From an uncultured Bacteroidota bacterium (GTDB taxonomy: Bacteria; Bacteroidota; Bacteroidia; B-17B0; Aurantibacillaceae): DNA of 8,931 nt. The stretch spans positions 1-8,931 of the forward strand of contig CAIXZI010000217.1 of the NCBI GenBank assembly GCA_903923915.1, in the 5' to 3' direction. Made by a program: the position numbers and the translations under genes. Under the pieces are notes generated by a model. That model did no database searches and was not told the DNA's origin. It saw only the letters and a list, made by a program, of their open reading frames with translations. Positions 7,506-8,931 of the stretch are shown here, one piece after another (position 1 is the first letter of the stretch; every line of letters begins with the position of its first letter).

Positions 7506-8931
7506 ATGCGTATTGAATATATTTCTCATTCCTGTTTTGTTATAGAAACCAATCAAATAAAAATTGCTTTCGACCCTTGGATTACAGGCACAGCCTATCA
7601 AAATCAATGGCATTTATTCCCTAAATCAACCGATACAAGTATGGTTGAACAAGCAGATGTTATACTTATCTCACACGGACATGAAGACCATTTACATCAC
7701 GAATCACTTAAAAAAATACAAAAAAAAGCACACGTGTTTTTTCCGTTTCAATGGAGAGAGGGGGTGGTAGATTATTTCAAACATCTTCAGTTTAAAGACA
7801 TTACTGAGGCAGTTAGTTTTAAAACGTACACCTATAAAGGCATCAAAATTACCTATTTAGGTTATTCGCTTGAAAGTGTTATTGTAGTTGAATGTGAAGG
7901 ATATGTAATCGTAAACATTAATGACGCACTAAACTCTAATCACGAAACTGCGGTTAATTTTCTTTTAGATAAAATAAAAACTAAGTGGCCTAAAATAGAT
8001 TTTCTATTATCTGGTTGGAGTGGGGCTGGTTATTTCCCTAACAAAGTACATTATAAAGGCAAAGATGATATGGAGGTAGCTCATATAAGAGAGCAGTATT
8101 TTGCCGATAACTTTTGTCGTTTTACAAAATATTTACAACCAAACATTGCCGTACCCTTTGCCCCGGGTTTTGTGTTGCTTAACGATAATAACAGATGGAT
8201 AAATGACATAAAATTTCCAAGGCAAATTATTACTAAATATTATCAAGATCATTTTGAACCTAAAACTCATATTCAATTCCCTATCATCTACCCAGGCGAT
8301 TATTTTACAGATACCACATTTCACGAAAAATCAGCTTATCATGCAAACAAAGACGATCATGAGATATACAGCGATATAGATCAATTATTCAACAAAGAAA
8401 TTGCTCAGGCTAATCAAATAGATTATATCAGCCAAGATGAGATAACTAAACTGGAAAGCAAATTAACTTACTGGCTAAATAAAAACAAGTCATTATATAA
8501 TCCAAATGTAATTGAAGATGCTGTTTTTAGCATAAAGTTTACTGATGTTACACAAACCAATTTCTTTAATGTATCTACACAAGATAAAATGTTGGTAGTT
8601 AAAAGAAGTGATAATTCTACCAAAGCAGATAAGTTAATAATTACCACAAAGGCTAAACTATTATCATTAAACTTGGATAAGATGTGGGGTGGCGATATAT
8701 TATCTATTGGATACGGGATAGATATAGAAGTTTTTGAAGAACTTTCTCTTGAAAAAAATCTAGATATTGTATGCGTTAGGCTTATTACACGTTACCCTAT
8801 TTTTAAAGATGATGTAGCAAATCATGCGAGCAGAGTTTTAAAATATTATTTCAGCAATCCCTCCCTTACTAATTTATGGATTACCCAAAAAATGAAACTG
8901 CGACCCTATGTAAATAAATACCCGTTCAATG
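7506..8931 (+). CDS. MBL-fold metallo-hydrolase, CMP-Neu5Ac hydroxylase-like without Rieske domain (3' end outside window)
   Basis: The reading frame stays open for 475 codons to the window edge, so the protein is cut off at the C-terminus. Residues 1-30 have the MBL opening (MRIEYISHSCFVIET, then KIAFDPWITG). The metal motif HxHxDH is complete at H57, H59, D61 and H62 within LISHGHEDHLH. The order of later motifs resembles, from memory, the MBL part of CMP-N-acetylneuraminate hydroxylase (CMAH): DPW near 23-25, VVECEGYVIVNINDA (127-141), a Gly-rich SGWSGAGYFP stretch, and LQPNIAVPFAPGFVLL. CMAH has a Rieske iron-sulfur domain before this; here the protein begins directly with MBL, so hydroxylase activity is not expected. 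Between the HxHxDH motif and D140 the usual motif-3 histidine seems replaced (LGYSLES, 118-124). Residues after about 345 form a second domain of uncertain fold, perhaps SCP2-like. ATG 7506 is 123 bases after the adaptor gene, so it is probably a separate unit. No signal peptide: cytoplasmic. The substrate is unknown. Confidence 0.88.
   Translation, partial: MRIEYISHSCFVIETNQIKIAFDPWITGTAYQNQWHLFPKSTDTSMVEQADVILISHGHEDHLHHESLKKIQKKAHVFFPFQWREGVVDYFKHLQFKDITEAVSFKTYTYKGIKITYLGYSLESVIVVECEGYVIVNINDALNSNHETAVNFLLDKIKTKWPKIDFLLSGWSGAGYFPNKVHYKGKDDMEVAHIREQYFADNFCRFTKYLQPNIAVPFAPGFVLLNDNNRWINDIKFPRQIITKYYQDHFEPKTHIQFPIIYPGDYFTDTTFHEKSAYHANKDDHEIYSDIDQLFNKEIAQANQIDYISQDEITKLESKLTYWLNKNKSLYNPNVIEDAVFSIKFTDVTQTNFFNVSTQDKMLVVKRSDNSTKADKLIITTKAKLLSLNLDKMWGGDILSIGYGIDIEVFEELSLEKNLDIVCVRLITRYPIFKDDVANHASRVLKYYFSNPSLTNLWITQKMKLRPYVNKYPFN

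Noticed and set aside
7564..7770. Forward reading frame of 68 codons
   Set aside because: It lies inside the MBL gene in another frame. The MBL frame is open for 475 codons with clear motifs, and this one has none.
1..8931. Mobile elements, CRISPR arrays, tRNA or rRNA genes, long repeats
   Set aside because: No transposase, integrase, direct-repeat array, terminal inverted repeats or RNA-gene signature was visible; every gap between genes is under about 125 bases.

Overview
The window looks like a chromosomal segment from a member of the Bacteroidota. The DNA is AT-rich, no gene has a convincing Shine-Dalgarno sequence (the bases before the starts are A/T-rich instead), and the families seen are typical of that phylum: a LysM protein with a DUF5777-like outer-membrane barrel, and an RND metal pump fused to a TolC-type outer-membrane factor. 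Genus cannot be told from this sequence. All five genes lie on the + strand.

Layout: (1) 39-1283, a secreted LysM protein whose C-terminal two thirds look like a DUF5777-type beta-barrel. (2) 1383-1802, a small membrane-anchored or secreted protein of unnamed family, rich in His and Asp, with a GTG start. (3) 1894-6243, a 1449-residue heavy-metal RND pump of the CusA/CzcA family continuous with a complete CusC/CzcC-like outer-membrane factor; a signal-peptide-like segment lies exactly at the junction. (4) 6246-7382, the matching periplasmic adaptor (CusB/CzcB family) as a lipoprotein, two bases after the pump gene. (5) 7506-8931, the 5' part of a metallo-beta-lactamase-fold gene that runs off the window and resembles the MBL part of CMP-Neu5Ac hydroxylase without the Rieske domain.

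Genes 3 and 4 together encode all three parts of a tripartite metal-efflux machine: inner-membrane proton/cation antiporter, periplasmic adaptor and outer-membrane channel. The small gene 2 is probably part of the same unit. The pump keeps the acidic triad D401/D407/E414 in its fourth membrane helix, which favours divalent cations (Zn/Co/Cd/Ni type) over Cu(I)/Ag(I). No metal-responsive regulator lies in the window. Genes 1 and 5 look unrelated to the efflux unit.

No RNA genes, insertion sequences, CRISPR arrays or long repeats were seen. No gap between genes exceeds about 125 bases. The most unusual points are the pump/outer-membrane-factor fusion with its internal signal peptide, the LysM/beta-barrel fusion, the small conserved-looking protein before the pump, and the CMAH-like MBL protein that seems to lack one standard metal-binding histidine.
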